Shown here one piece after another: positions 44,152 to 52,252 of a DNA stretch of 64,000 bases. Below the pieces are notes generated by a model. That model did not search any database, had not been told where the DNA came from, and worked only from the letters and a program-made list of their open reading frames with translations. The stretch is from positions 1,054,001 to 1,118,000 of the forward strand of contig NZ_CP061171.1 in the NCBI RefSeq assembly GCF_014692875.1. Direction: 5' to 3'. The position numbers and the translations under genes were made by a program. The first letter of the stretch is position 1; every line of letters starts with the position of its first letter. The DNA is from Pedobacter riviphilus. GTDB taxonomy: Bacteria > Bacteroidota > Bacteroidia > Sphingobacteriales > Sphingobacteriaceae.

Positions 44152-45456
44152 TTATTTAATAACTGGAATGTTTTCAGCGTTTCCGTTTAACTCTAGCACA
44201 ACAATATAATCAGGCTGGTTGGCCTGGTTGTTAGGAAGTTGCAGAGAAATATCATCCTTTTGCGTTATATTAATGGTTTGGTTATTTAGCAGGTATGCTT
44301 TTTTAACTTTTAGACCTGGGATAGCCTTTAAACTCAGTTTGGCCAGGCTGGTGTTTAATACATGAACATACAGTTTATTCCCTTTTCTGGTAGTGGCATA
44401 ATCACTATTGGGCTGATAAGGGCCACCTAATGTGCCATAAATGGCCTCACCATTGGTTTTTAGCCAATCGCCAATTTCTTTTAAACGTTCTATTTGGCGG
44501 GCTTCAATTCTACCATCTGGCATAGGGCCTACATTTAATAAAAGATTGCCATTACCACCTGCAGTTTTCGAAATAATTTCGAGGCACTGTTTTAGCGGTT
44601 TCATTTTATCGTTTGGTTTCCAGGCCCATTGGTTACAAATAGTAAAACAGCTTTCCCAGGGCGTAAACATATTTAATTTGCCTACTACTTGTTCGGGTGT
44701 GTCGTAATCGCCTATCATTTTAGAAGCATCAATGTTTTTATTTTCCATTGCCGCAAATTCTTTTCCCAAGCGGTTATTGGTAATGATATCGGGTTTTAGG
44801 TGTTTTAGATATGCATATAAATCTTTACCCATCTCGTCTGTCCAGGGTTTTTCCCATTGTCCATCAAACCAGAGCATATAAGGATCATATTTGGTAATGA
44901 GTTCTTTTAACTGATTTTTCATATAAAGTATATATCGGCTCATGTCTGATTTTGGATCAATCGTTTGGTTTTTTGGAGAGTGGATCGGGTAATCTGGATG
45001 ATGCCAGTCTAATACCGAGTAATAAATACAGAATTTAATTCCCTGTTTTTTACAGGCTTCGTTTAATGCACCAACAATATCTTTTTTATAAAGTGTATTG
45101 GTAATATTGAAATCAGTAAATGCAGTTGGCCATAAGCAGAACCCATCATGATGACGTGCCGTAATGGTCAGATATCTCATTCCGGCATCTTTTGCTGTTT
45201 TTACAATGGCGGCGGCATCAAATAGAACTGGGTTGAATTCTTTATAGAGATTGTCATAATCTTCCGTTGGAACCTGATCGCCACGGCTCCAGCCAATCTC
45301 GGTACCGCGTAAACTCACTGGCCCCCAATGAATAAACATACCAAATCGTTTATCCATAAAATCGTTCATTACGGAAGCATTTGTTTTAGTTTGCGCGTTA
45401 ACACTGAAAAAAGTAATTAGTGCAACGAAGAACAAGAGAAATCTTTTCATATTCAT
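44152..45456 (-). CDS. Alpha-L-fucosidase (GH29)
   Basis: Protein of 434 residues from the ATG at 45456 (MNMKRFLLFFVALITFFSV, signal peptide ending ...VNA-QTK); frames starting further upstream overlap the transporter stop. GH29 catalytic domain: RFGMFIHWGPVSL, ITARHHDGFCLWP, YMLWFDGQWE with the nucleophile Asp, NRLGKEF, and NGNLLLNVGPMPDGRI; a short C-terminal beta domain follows. It releases L-fucose from glycans in the periplasm or at the surface. Gap of one base to the symporter gene, indicating tight coupling. Confidence 0.92.
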   Translation of the reverse strand: MNMKRFLLFFVALITFFSVNAQTKTNASVMNDFMDKRFGMFIHWGPVSLRGTEIGWSRGDQVPTEDYDNLYKEFNPVLFDAAAIVKTAKDAGMRYLTITARHHDGFCLWPTAFTDFNITNTLYKKDIVGALNEACKKQGIKFCIYYSVLDWHHPDYPIHSPKNQTIDPKSDMSRYILYMKNQLKELITKYDPYMLWFDGQWEKPWTDEMGKDLYAYLKHLKPDIITNNRLGKEFAAMENKNIDASKMIGDYDTPEQVVGKLNMFTPWESCFTICNQWAWKPNDKMKPLKQCLEIISKTAGGNGNLLLNVGPMPDGRIEARQIERLKEIGDWLKTNGEAIYGTLGGPYQPNSDYATTRKGNKLYVHVLNTSLAKLSLKAIPGLKVKKAYLLNNQTINITQKDDISLQLPNNQANQPDYIVVLELNGNAENIPVIK

Positions 45457-45457
45457 T

Positions 45458-47110
45458 TTATTTAAAGTAGATATATAAAACACCCATTATCACCAATAAA
45501 AGCACCGATAGAAATTTGTAGTTGCCTATCCCGCTCCAACCTTTACTTTTAAGGGGTTCCCAAATAGAACTCCAGTACAAAACTTCGCTTTGGGTGGTGT
45601 GTTTTACTGGATAGATGTAAGAAAATATAACCTGTATAAATACACAGATACAGAACAGGTAAAAGGCCATCATCATGAAGGGGATTTTACCAATTATAGT
45701 TTCTGCACCATATAATTTGTTTACCACAAAAACACTCGCCCCAATAATAGAGCCGAGCAGCAAAGTATATTGCGCCCCTTTTGCCGATGCTTTTTTCCAA
45801 AATACCCCCAATAAGAACACACAGGTAATAGGAGGAGCAATATGCGCTATTACATCATTTATGCCTTCGAAAAGGCTTTGATAGCTATTTAATAATGGCA
45901 AGAGGGCTATTGAAACGGCTAATGCAATGCCTGCCGACCAGCGACCTACACTAACCAATTTTTTATCGCTGGTTTCGGGTTTAAATCTTTTGTATAAATC
46001 ATAACTGCTTAATGTAGCGATAGAATTTAATGCACCCGCAATTTGACTCATTAATCCTGATAATAATGCGGCTACCAAAATACCCACCAGTCCTTTGGGC
46101 AAAAGCTGGGTAATCATTAATGTATAAATGCCCTTGGTGTTTAACACCGTTTTGCCATTGGCGCCAACAGTTTGCAAACTGGATAAATCCATAGTCCCCG
46201 ATTTATACAAGATATATGCAAACAAACCCGGTAATACGAAAATAAACACAGGCAAAATTTTGATAAAACCGCAAAATAACGAGCCTACCCGGGCATGGTT
46301 TTCATCTTTTGCGCCTAAAACACGTTGTACTATGGTTTGGTCGGCACACCAGTACCAAATACCCAAAACCGGATATCCTAAAAATACGGCTATCCAGCTC
46401 ATTCCACTCTTATCGCCAATCGGGCGTATCATACTGAGTTTATCCATGGCGTTTTCTTTTTGCAGTATAGCCGTCATATGATCCCAGCCACCAACTTTAT
46501 TCCACGCAAAAACTGTAATGATAATGGCGCCGGTAATCAACACTAAACTCTGTATGATTTCGGTAACTACAACTGCCCTTAAACCGCCAATAATGGTGTA
46601 TAATCCGGTTAGCGAGGCAATTACCACTATACTTACATACATATCTATACCGAAAAGGGTTTCGAGTACAATACCACCCGCTAAAAAAGAAAAAGCAATG
46701 TGGATAATGATGGCCGATAGAATAGAGATGAATGCCAACCAGTCTCTACAGGCGCGGTTATACCTTCGCTCTAAAAAATCGGGTAAAGTAGAAATACCCG
46801 AACGGATATAAAAAGGAATAAATAATAAGGCCAAAAGAATAAGGGTAAATGCCGCCATCCATTCAAAATTGCCATTTAAAAGCCCGCTGTCAAATCCGCT
46901 CTGTGCCAAACTTACCAAATGGAGACACGAAATGTTTGTTGCAAACAGCGCCAGGCCAATCATTGGCCATTTAAGCGATTTGCCCGCCAAAAAGTATTCT
47001 CCACTGGTGATTTCTTCGTTTTTCTTTTTTCTCGTTCCGGTCCATAAACCTATGGTTACAATAAAAAGTATATAAGCAATGGTAATTACGATATCGGTTG
47101 TACTAATCAT
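45458..47110 (-). CDS. Sodium/solute symporter (SSS family), probably L-fucose
   Basis: Protein of 550 residues with about 13-14 membrane helices. SGLT-type motifs: EYFLAGKSLKWPMIGLALFA, TLPDFLERRYNRACRDW, LYTIIGGLRAVVVTEIIQ, and WYWCADQTIVQRVLGAKDEN. Family members couple Na+ to sugar uptake. Placed between fuconate dehydratase and fucosidase genes, its substrate is most likely L-fucose. Confidence 0.9.
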   Translation of the reverse strand: MISTTDIVITIAYILFIVTIGLWTGTRKKKNEEITSGEYFLAGKSLKWPMIGLALFATNISCLHLVSLAQSGFDSGLLNGNFEWMAAFTLILLALLFIPFYIRSGISTLPDFLERRYNRACRDWLAFISILSAIIIHIAFSFLAGGIVLETLFGIDMYVSIVVIASLTGLYTIIGGLRAVVVTEIIQSLVLITGAIIITVFAWNKVGGWDHMTAILQKENAMDKLSMIRPIGDKSGMSWIAVFLGYPVLGIWYWCADQTIVQRVLGAKDENHARVGSLFCGFIKILPVFIFVLPGLFAYILYKSGTMDLSSLQTVGANGKTVLNTKGIYTLMITQLLPKGLVGILVAALLSGLMSQIAGALNSIATLSSYDLYKRFKPETSDKKLVSVGRWSAGIALAVSIALLPLLNSYQSLFEGINDVIAHIAPPITCVFLLGVFWKKASAKGAQYTLLLGSIIGASVFVVNKLYGAETIIGKIPFMMMAFYLFCICVFIQVIFSYIYPVKHTTQSEVLYWSSIWEPLKSKGWSGIGNYKFLSVLLLVIMGVLYIYFK

Positions 47111-47128
47111 ATTTGGTTAGATTTTGGG

Positions 47129-48349
47129 TTATTTTAAATCACAGCTGCTTCCCGCTTCTTGTGGAGTGATGTAAACTCCGTTTTCAATTTTAATCGGATT
47201 TTTAAAGTGTTGTTTTAAATGGGGGATATGTTCCAGAAATAAAGCTTCATGGCCCATAGCAATATGATTAAACAGTACCAGATGCTGATGTAACTGCCCC
47301 ATGTCGCCTACGTGTGGCACAACGGGCACACCAAATTTTTTGCACAATAAACTAATCGTGATGAATTCGCTAACGCCGCCAACGCGTACTGCATCCACCT
47401 GCGCAAAACCCGTACAGCCAGTTTGTAGGTAATTCTTAAAAATAATACGGTTGGGTACATGTTCTCCCAAAGCCAATTTAATAGGTGCAATTTCTTTGGC
47501 TAAAGTCTGGTGTGCCAATACATCATCCGGGTGGGTAGGTTCTTCCACCCAGAAAGGATTCATATTTTTAAGCTCATTACATATTGAAACGGCTTGTGGT
47601 AGCGTCCATTGCTGATTGGCATCTAGCATTACTTTTGAGGTTTCTCCGGCAACTTCACGTACAATGTTTGCCCTTCTGATATCACGCTTAGGATCGGCAG
47701 ATCCTACTTTAAGTTTCATTGCGGTAAAACCATTGGCAATAGCCTTTTTACAGTTTTCGCGTACCTTTTCATCGTCGTAATTAAACCAGCCTACAGAAGT
47801 ATCGTATCCTGGATAACCGATATCAAGAATAGCTTCTCTCGATTTTTTGAAATCGGTTTGGCTTTGCAGCATGGCAATTGCCTCTTCTTTGGTGAGTACA
47901 TCTTCCAGGTAGGAGAGATCGAGTGTATTCACAATTTCTTCGGGACTTAAATCGATCAATAGTTTCCAAAGTGGTACGCCGCGTTTTTTTGCCCATAAAT
48001 CGTAACAGGCATTGGTTACAGAAGCTAATCCTAAATGTACAACACCTTTATGTGGCCCTAACCACCTAAATTGCTGTTCGTTTGATAACGTGCGAAAAGT
48101 CTGTCCAAAATCGCTCATCAGCTCTTCAATATCTTTTCCTTTTAAGGTATTGGCGTAAAATTGAGCGGCATTGCAGACCAAATCGTTACCAGCGCCAAGT
48201 GTAAAGGCTAGCCCTGCTCCTGTTATGCCGTTTTCGTTGGTTAAATTGGTAACCGCATAAGAGTATTGAGGATCTTTATGTATAGCATCGCTGCCTGCAC
48301 CGGTTGATAGTTCAAATCGTTTGTCGCTAATTTCTATTTTGTTTATCAT
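47129..48349 (-). CDS. Enolase-superfamily sugar-acid dehydratase, probably L-fuconate dehydratase
   Basis: Protein of 406 residues from the ATG at 48349 (MINKIEISDKRFELSTGAGS); the longer open frame to 48460 overlaps the SDR gene and is rejected. Mandelate-racemase-type signatures: GSDAIHKDPQYSYAVTNL, MKLKVGS (catalytic Lys pair), KVMLDANQQW and WVEEPTHPDD metal ligands, VPHVGDMGQLHQH. FucD-type GSDAxHxDPDYS is characteristic of L-fuconate dehydratase, giving 2-keto-3-deoxy-L-fuconate. Gaps of 14-18 bases to its neighbours. Confidence 0.85.
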   Translation of the reverse strand: MINKIEISDKRFELSTGAGSDAIHKDPQYSYAVTNLTNENGITGAGLAFTLGAGNDLVCNAAQFYANTLKGKDIEELMSDFGQTFRTLSNEQQFRWLGPHKGVVHLGLASVTNACYDLWAKKRGVPLWKLLIDLSPEEIVNTLDLSYLEDVLTKEEAIAMLQSQTDFKKSREAILDIGYPGYDTSVGWFNYDDEKVRENCKKAIANGFTAMKLKVGSADPKRDIRRANIVREVAGETSKVMLDANQQWTLPQAVSICNELKNMNPFWVEEPTHPDDVLAHQTLAKEIAPIKLALGEHVPNRIIFKNYLQTGCTGFAQVDAVRVGGVSEFITISLLCKKFGVPVVPHVGDMGQLHQHLVLFNHIAMGHEALFLEHIPHLKQHFKNPIKIENGVYITPQEAGSSCDLK

Positions 48350-48363
48350 GTTAACAATCTGGA

Positions 48364-49128
48364 TTATATGATGGTTCTGTATCCTAGTTCGGCTCCACCG
48401 CTTACCGGTAAAATAGTTCCAGTTATAAATCTTGCAGCATCGCTGAGTAAGAATAAGCAAGCATCTGCAATTACATCGCCAGCTGGCATGCTTCCCAAAG
48501 GTTGGAGTTTATCCAAGTAATGTTGTATTTCTTCTTTATTGGGTTGTTCTTTGCTCCATGATTGCAGGGTTGGGGTATTAATCGCTGCGGGCGAAACCGC
48601 ATTAACGCGTATTCTGTATGGTGCATAATCTAAAGCCATGGCTTTCGTTAATGCATTAATTGCACCCTTTGTAGCTACATAAACGGCATGATTGTTTTGC
48701 CCAATGGTGCCTACCATTGAGCTGGTATTTAAAATACAGCCCTTTGTTTTTTTAAGATGCCCGATGCCATGTCGGGTGGTATATAAAATGCTTTTTAAGT
48801 TAACATTCATCAATAAATCCCACTCAGCATCTGTCGTTTGATCGAGCGTTTTTGAAGGATGTGCAATCCCCGCATTGTTATGTATGGCATCTATAGCACC
48901 AAATTTTTCGATGATGGTTTTAAAAGCATCTGCTACTTCATTTTCATTAACTAGATTGCAGACTATGGCTGTTTTTTGCGCTGTTTCGAGTTCATTGAGT
49001 TTGTTTTCGGCTATTGGGTTTTTATCAAGGATACAAACAGTAGCACCAGCTTTTGAATAGGCCTTTGCACATTCCCAGCCAATGCCATCGGCACCTCCTG
49101 TTAGTACAATAATTTTATGATGAAGCAT
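48364..49128 (-). CDS. Short-chain dehydrogenase/reductase, probably of L-fucose or 2-keto-3-deoxy-L-fuconate
   Basis: Protein of 254 residues. Rossmann motif TGGADGIGWECAKAYSKAGA, NNAGIA, catalytic Ser in NTSSMVGTIG, YVATKGA (Tyr-x3-Lys) and RVNAVSPAAI. Classical SDR. In non-phosphorylative fucose pathways SDRs oxidise either L-fucose (first step) or 2-keto-3-deoxy-L-fuconate (after the dehydratase); sequence alone does not decide. First gene of the five-gene fucose operon, divergent from the AraC regulator. Confidence 0.85.
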   Translation of the reverse strand: MLHHKIIVLTGGADGIGWECAKAYSKAGATVCILDKNPIAENKLNELETAQKTAIVCNLVNENEVADAFKTIIEKFGAIDAIHNNAGIAHPSKTLDQTTDAEWDLLMNVNLKSILYTTRHGIGHLKKTKGCILNTSSMVGTIGQNNHAVYVATKGAINALTKAMALDYAPYRIRVNAVSPAAINTPTLQSWSKEQPNKEEIQHYLDKLQPLGSMPAGDVIADACLFLLSDAARFITGTILPVSGGAELGYRTII

Positions 49129-49252
49129 GTTGTTTAATTTGGTTAGTATTTGTAATAGCTAATTTATTAAGGAAAAAAGAGATTAACCGAGGCATAATTC
49201 GCTAATAATGATGTTATATTAGCCGTTTTATTGAAGTTATTTGTATTAATTG

Positions 49253-49280
49253 GTAATTTATGATGTAAATGGTAAATTAC
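49253..49280. promoter_or_regulatory. Putative operator palindrome upstream of the AraC regulator
   Basis: Inverted repeat GTAATTTA-N12-TAAATTAC in the divergent gap between the SDR and AraC genes, 66 bases before the AraC ATG. Possible binding site of the regulator; AT-rich, so chance is not excluded. Confidence 0.35.
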
Positions 49281-49345
49281 TTTTCCATAACCAAATAGCC
49301 ATCATAAGTAATAAAACTGACGGTAAAGAAAATAGTCTGTATCAA

Positions 49346-50224
49346 ATGAAACCGATTTTTGCCAAAATACTCGATGGAAAAGTAAATGATGTTTACGGCA
49401 CAAAGATTGTAAATGCGCCTTACTTTTCTACCGAATTCCATTTTCACGAAGAATGCCAGCTTACCTATAACGTTGAGAGTGAAGGGCGGCGCATGATCGG
49501 TGATAGTATTGAAGATTTTAATAACGAAGACATGATTTTTGTAGGCGCTAATTTGCCTCATGTATGGCACAATAGTCAGCAGTATTTTAGCGATTCGACA
49601 CCAAATATCCATGCACATTCGATTTCGCTTTTTCTCCATCCCGAAAAAATACTGGATATTTTTCATGAGCCAGAGAATATACAGAAGCTTAAAAATTTTT
49701 TTCAACTGGCTAAACGCGGAATGAAATTTAACTTTTCGGCCAGAAAGGAAATAAAACCTTTGTTGTTAAAAATTGCTCAGGCAACAGAAGAAATAACGCG
49801 TTTAATAGGGGTGCTGGAAATTTTAAACCTGCTTTGTCAAAATAAAGATTATGTGTTACTGGCGAGCCCGGGCTATACTAATAACTATCAGTTAAAAGAT
49901 AATGATAGAATGGATAAAATTTTGAAATATGTTTTCGATAATTTTAATAAAGAGATATTGTTGAGAGATGCTGCCGAGATGACCAATATGAATAAACAGG
50001 CTTTTTGCAGATACTTTAAAAACCGCACACAGAAAACTTTTGTAACTTTTGTTAATGAAGTAAGAATTGGGCATGCCTGCAAATTAATTGCCGAAAGTGA
50101 TCACCAGATTAGTGAAATGGCTTATATATGTGGTTTTAATAGTCTTTCCAATTTTAACAAATTTTTCAAGCTGGCCAAAGGGGTTACCCCAAAAGAATAT
50201 AAAAAAATGTTAATTGCAGATTGA
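49346..50224 (+). CDS. AraC-family transcriptional regulator of the fucose operon
   Basis: Protein of 292 residues from the ATG at 49346 (MKPIFAKILDGKVND); a longer frame from 49250 runs through the putative operator. N-terminal cupin-like sugar sensor (FSTEFHFHEECQLTYNVESE, LPHVWHNSQQYF) and C-terminal double HTH (LLRDAAEMTNMNKQAFCRYF and ISEMAYICGFNSLSNFNKFF, GVTPKEYKK). Divergent from the fucose operon, so likely its activator with fucose or a derivative as inducer. Confidence 0.87.
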   Translation: MKPIFAKILDGKVNDVYGTKIVNAPYFSTEFHFHEECQLTYNVESEGRRMIGDSIEDFNNEDMIFVGANLPHVWHNSQQYFSDSTPNIHAHSISLFLHPEKILDIFHEPENIQKLKNFFQLAKRGMKFNFSARKEIKPLLLKIAQATEEITRLIGVLEILNLLCQNKDYVLLASPGYTNNYQLKDNDRMDKILKYVFDNFNKEILLRDAAEMTNMNKQAFCRYFKNRTQKTFVTFVNEVRIGHACKLIAESDHQISEMAYICGFNSLSNFNKFFKLAKGVTPKEYKKMLIAD

Positions 50225-50299
50225 TCCGGTTAAAACTTGCTGAATGAAGATTAGCCTTTGAAAAGACCTCTTTTAAACATACTAATCTTTACTAAATCC

Positions 50300-50307
50300 T
50301 ATATTTG
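50300..50307 (+). promoter_or_regulatory. -7 promoter box close to the start codon
   Basis: TATATTTG (TAnnTTTG) ends five bases before the ATG at 50312. It implies transcription starting at or very near that ATG and argues against the upstream TTG at 50258 as the start. No clear TTTG is seen at -33. Confidence 0.4.
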
Positions 50308-50311
50308 CTTC

Positions 50312-51115
50312 ATGCAAAAAACGTTTACCGATCAGATGGGGCGGGAGGTTACTATCAATTTCCCACCCAAACGGATTATTTCTATAGTACCCTCCCAAAC
50401 AGAATTGTTATTTGATTTAGGATTGGATCAGGAAATTATCGGATTGACCAAATTTTGCATCCATCCGATAGAAAAATTTGCAGAAAGAACCAAGGTTGGT
50501 GGAACAAAAAAACTCAACATCGATTTAATCAAAGATTTAAAACCCGACTTGATTATTGGGAATAAAGAAGAAAATACGCAAAGCGACATAGAAGAACTTG
50601 CAGCAGACTTTCCGGTTTGGATGAGCGACATTTTCACTTTAGATGATGCCATGAAGACGATTGGCCAGATAGGAGAGCTTGTAGATCGCGAACCAGAAGC
50701 CAGTTACCTTAATCATCTTATTTCGACAGGATTTAACGATCTGAAGACACTTGCACTTCAACATCACATAGATAAAAAGGTAGCGTACCTCATCTGGCGC
50801 AAGCCCTATATGGTTGCTGGAAAAAATACCTTTATAAATGATATTCTATTAATCAATGGTATGACAAATGTGGTTACGCAAGAACGTTATCCATCGATTA
50901 CACTCGCAGAACTGAAAGCTTTAAATTGCGAACTGATCCTGCTTTCGTCAGAACCCTATCCTTTTGGCGAAAAACATATTGAAGAAATACAAGCGGCTAT
51001 TCCCGAGGTAAAAATTATACTGGTAGATGGAGAAATGTTCAGCTGGTATGGAAGTAGATTGGTTAAAGCCGTTCAATACTTTTTTGAGTTTCAGAAGCAA
51101 ATTATTAGCTTTTAA
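50312..51115 (+). CDS. BtuF-like helical-backbone metal/cobalamin receptor domain protein
   Basis: Protein of 267 residues. Fold of periplasmic class III binding proteins: RIISIVPSQTELLFDLGLDQ, KFCIHPIEKF, VGGTKKLNIDLIKDLKPDLI, and FSWYGSRLVKA at the end. No signal peptide or lipobox is present at either possible start, so export is doubtful, and no permease or ATPase gene is adjacent. Stand-alone members of this type are often labelled cobalamin-binding protein; ligand unknown. Confidence 0.75.
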   Translation: MQKTFTDQMGREVTINFPPKRIISIVPSQTELLFDLGLDQEIIGLTKFCIHPIEKFAERTKVGGTKKLNIDLIKDLKPDLIIGNKEENTQSDIEELAADFPVWMSDIFTLDDAMKTIGQIGELVDREPEASYLNHLISTGFNDLKTLALQHHIDKKVAYLIWRKPYMVAGKNTFINDILLINGMTNVVTQERYPSITLAELKALNCELILLSSEPYPFGEKHIEEIQAAIPEVKIILVDGEMFSWYGSRLVKAVQYFFEFQKQIISF

Positions 51116-51197
51116 AGGCAAATTTTTATAATTTGTAGCATATGGTTAAATTATCCCGTTATCATAGCATCACCGATAAAAAACAAATCATAATCAG

Positions 51198-51500
51198 ATG
51201 AGAAAAATATTAATACTATCCTTGTTCGTAGCCGTAATTTCCAGTTGCCGTTCAATGAAAAACGGAGGAAACTCCAGTACGGTTACCGCAAGTGGAACAA
51301 TTGAAAAATTAGGCATGACTACCTTTCAATACGGCACACATTTATTAAAAGCAGAAAATAAAACTTATGCCTTAAAAAGTGCAAGCATCAATCTTGATAC
51401 CTATTTAGATAAGAAGGTTACCATAAAAGGGAAAAAGGTTTCTGGCTATCCATTAGAAGGCGGACCTGAATTTATCGATGTAACGCTAGTGAAATTTTGA
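51198..51500 (+). CDS. Small hypothetical lipoprotein
   Basis: Protein of 100 residues with lipoprotein signal MRKILILSLFVAVISSC (lipobox ISSC, Cys17). The mature part (TASGTIEKLGMTTFQYGTHL, YLDKKVTIKGKKVSGYPLEG) looks like a single OB-fold-type small beta barrel. No function recognised. Confidence 0.7.
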   Translation: MRKILILSLFVAVISSCRSMKNGGNSSTVTASGTIEKLGMTTFQYGTHLLKAENKTYALKSASINLDTYLDKKVTIKGKKVSGYPLEGGPEFIDVTLVKF

Positions 51501-51648
51501 TATCTACCTGGTTAAGACAATGGCGTCTCTCCCGTGAAAACGGGAATCCTAAAGCTTCACCCATGGTTCATTAACTTTCTAATGCATTAAGATTGCCAGT
51601 CACAACCTTTGAGATTAAATTTTGTTTCTTCACAAAGCATTCCAAAGA

Positions 51649-51678
51649 TTTGATTATTCAATTTAGTTTCTATCTTTG
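51649..51678 (+). promoter_or_regulatory. Promoter of tRNA-Leu copy 1
   Basis: TTTG (51649-51652), 18 bp, TATCTTTG (51671-51678): a full match to the Bacteroidota housekeeping consensus, 22 bases before the mature tRNA end. Confidence 0.8.
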
Positions 51679-51700
51679 CAATCCTTAAAACATCCTATCT

Positions 51701-51782
51701 GCGGAAGTGGCGTAATTGGTAGCCGCACCAGACTTAGGATCTGGCGCTTCACGGCGTGGGGGTTCGAGTCCCTTCTTCCGCA
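51701..51782 (+). tRNA. tRNA-Leu (anticodon UAG), copy 1
   Basis: Acceptor GCGGAAG pairs with CTTCCGC, discriminator A at 51782. Anticodon arm CCAGA-CTTAGGA-TCTGG gives anticodon TAG. There is a long variable arm (GCGCTTCACGGCGT type) as expected for Leu, and T-arm GGGGGTTCGAGTCCC. CCA is not encoded. Preceded by a perfect promoter and followed by a terminator. Confidence 0.95.
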
Positions 51783-51792
51783 CAACAAGATC

Positions 51793-51827
51793 AACCGTTC
51801 CGATTTAAACATCAGAACGGTTTTTTT
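51793..51827 (+). terminator. Terminator after tRNA-Leu copy 1
   Basis: Stem AACCGTTC / GAACGGTT with a 14-base loop and a run of seven more T. Confidence 0.8.
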
Positions 51828-51944
51828 ATGGCACATATCTCCACAAACCATCACGAAATTCTCCATTGTTAAAATTTTTCTCCTTAAAAATTAAAGAGTT
51901 AACAGTTTTTGGTCGAAATAATCAATAAAATATTGCCCATGCCT

Positions 51945-51974
51945 TTTGATTATTCAATCTTGTTTCTATCTTTG
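51945..51974 (+). promoter_or_regulatory. Promoter of tRNA-Leu copy 2
   Basis: TTTG (51945-51948), 18 bp, TATCTTTG (51967-51974). Almost the same sequence as the promoter of copy 1 (ATTATTCAAT in the spacer of both), so the duplication included the promoter. Confidence 0.8.
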
Positions 51975-51996
51975 CAGTCCTTACAACATCCTAACT

Positions 51997-52078
51997 GCGG
52001 AAGTGGCGTAATTGGTAGCCGCACCAGACTTAGGATCTGGCGCTTCACGGCGTGGGGGTTCGAGTCCCTTCTTCCGCA
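51997..52078 (+). tRNA. tRNA-Leu (anticodon UAG), copy 2
   Basis: Identical to the copy at 51701-51782 over all 82 bases, 296 bases downstream, with its own promoter and terminator. The same elements (acceptor, UAG anticodon, long variable arm) identify it. Confidence 0.95.
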
Positions 52079-52092
52079 CAACAAGATAAAGG

Positions 52093-52127
52093 CCGTTCCG
52101 ATTTAAAAATCGGAACGGTTTTGTTTT
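52093..52127 (+). terminator. Terminator after tRNA-Leu copy 2
   Basis: Stem CCGTTCCGATTT / AAATCGGAACGG with a very short A loop, followed by TTTTGTTTTT. Confidence 0.8.
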
Positions 52128-52252
52128 TAAAAACATTGATTAATAAAAATTGATGTGCTGTTTTAATTGAAGCGATATGTGCTGTTTGTCTCAAATCTCA
52201 TATCTCGATCTCAAGTCTAATTGTACATCTCAATACTCATATCTCAGAAAAA

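Noticed and set aside
47129..48460. Longer form of fuconate dehydratase starting at 48460
   Set aside because: The added 37 residues overlap the SDR gene and resemble no enolase-family N-terminus.
49277..49705. 142-codon minus-strand open frame
   Set aside because: Antisense to the cupin domain of the AraC regulator, whose own frame is strongly supported by motifs.
51676..52106. Two short plus-strand open frames (51676-51894 and 51909-52106)
   Set aside because: Both run through the tRNA-Leu genes in the same frame and are translations of tRNA sequence.
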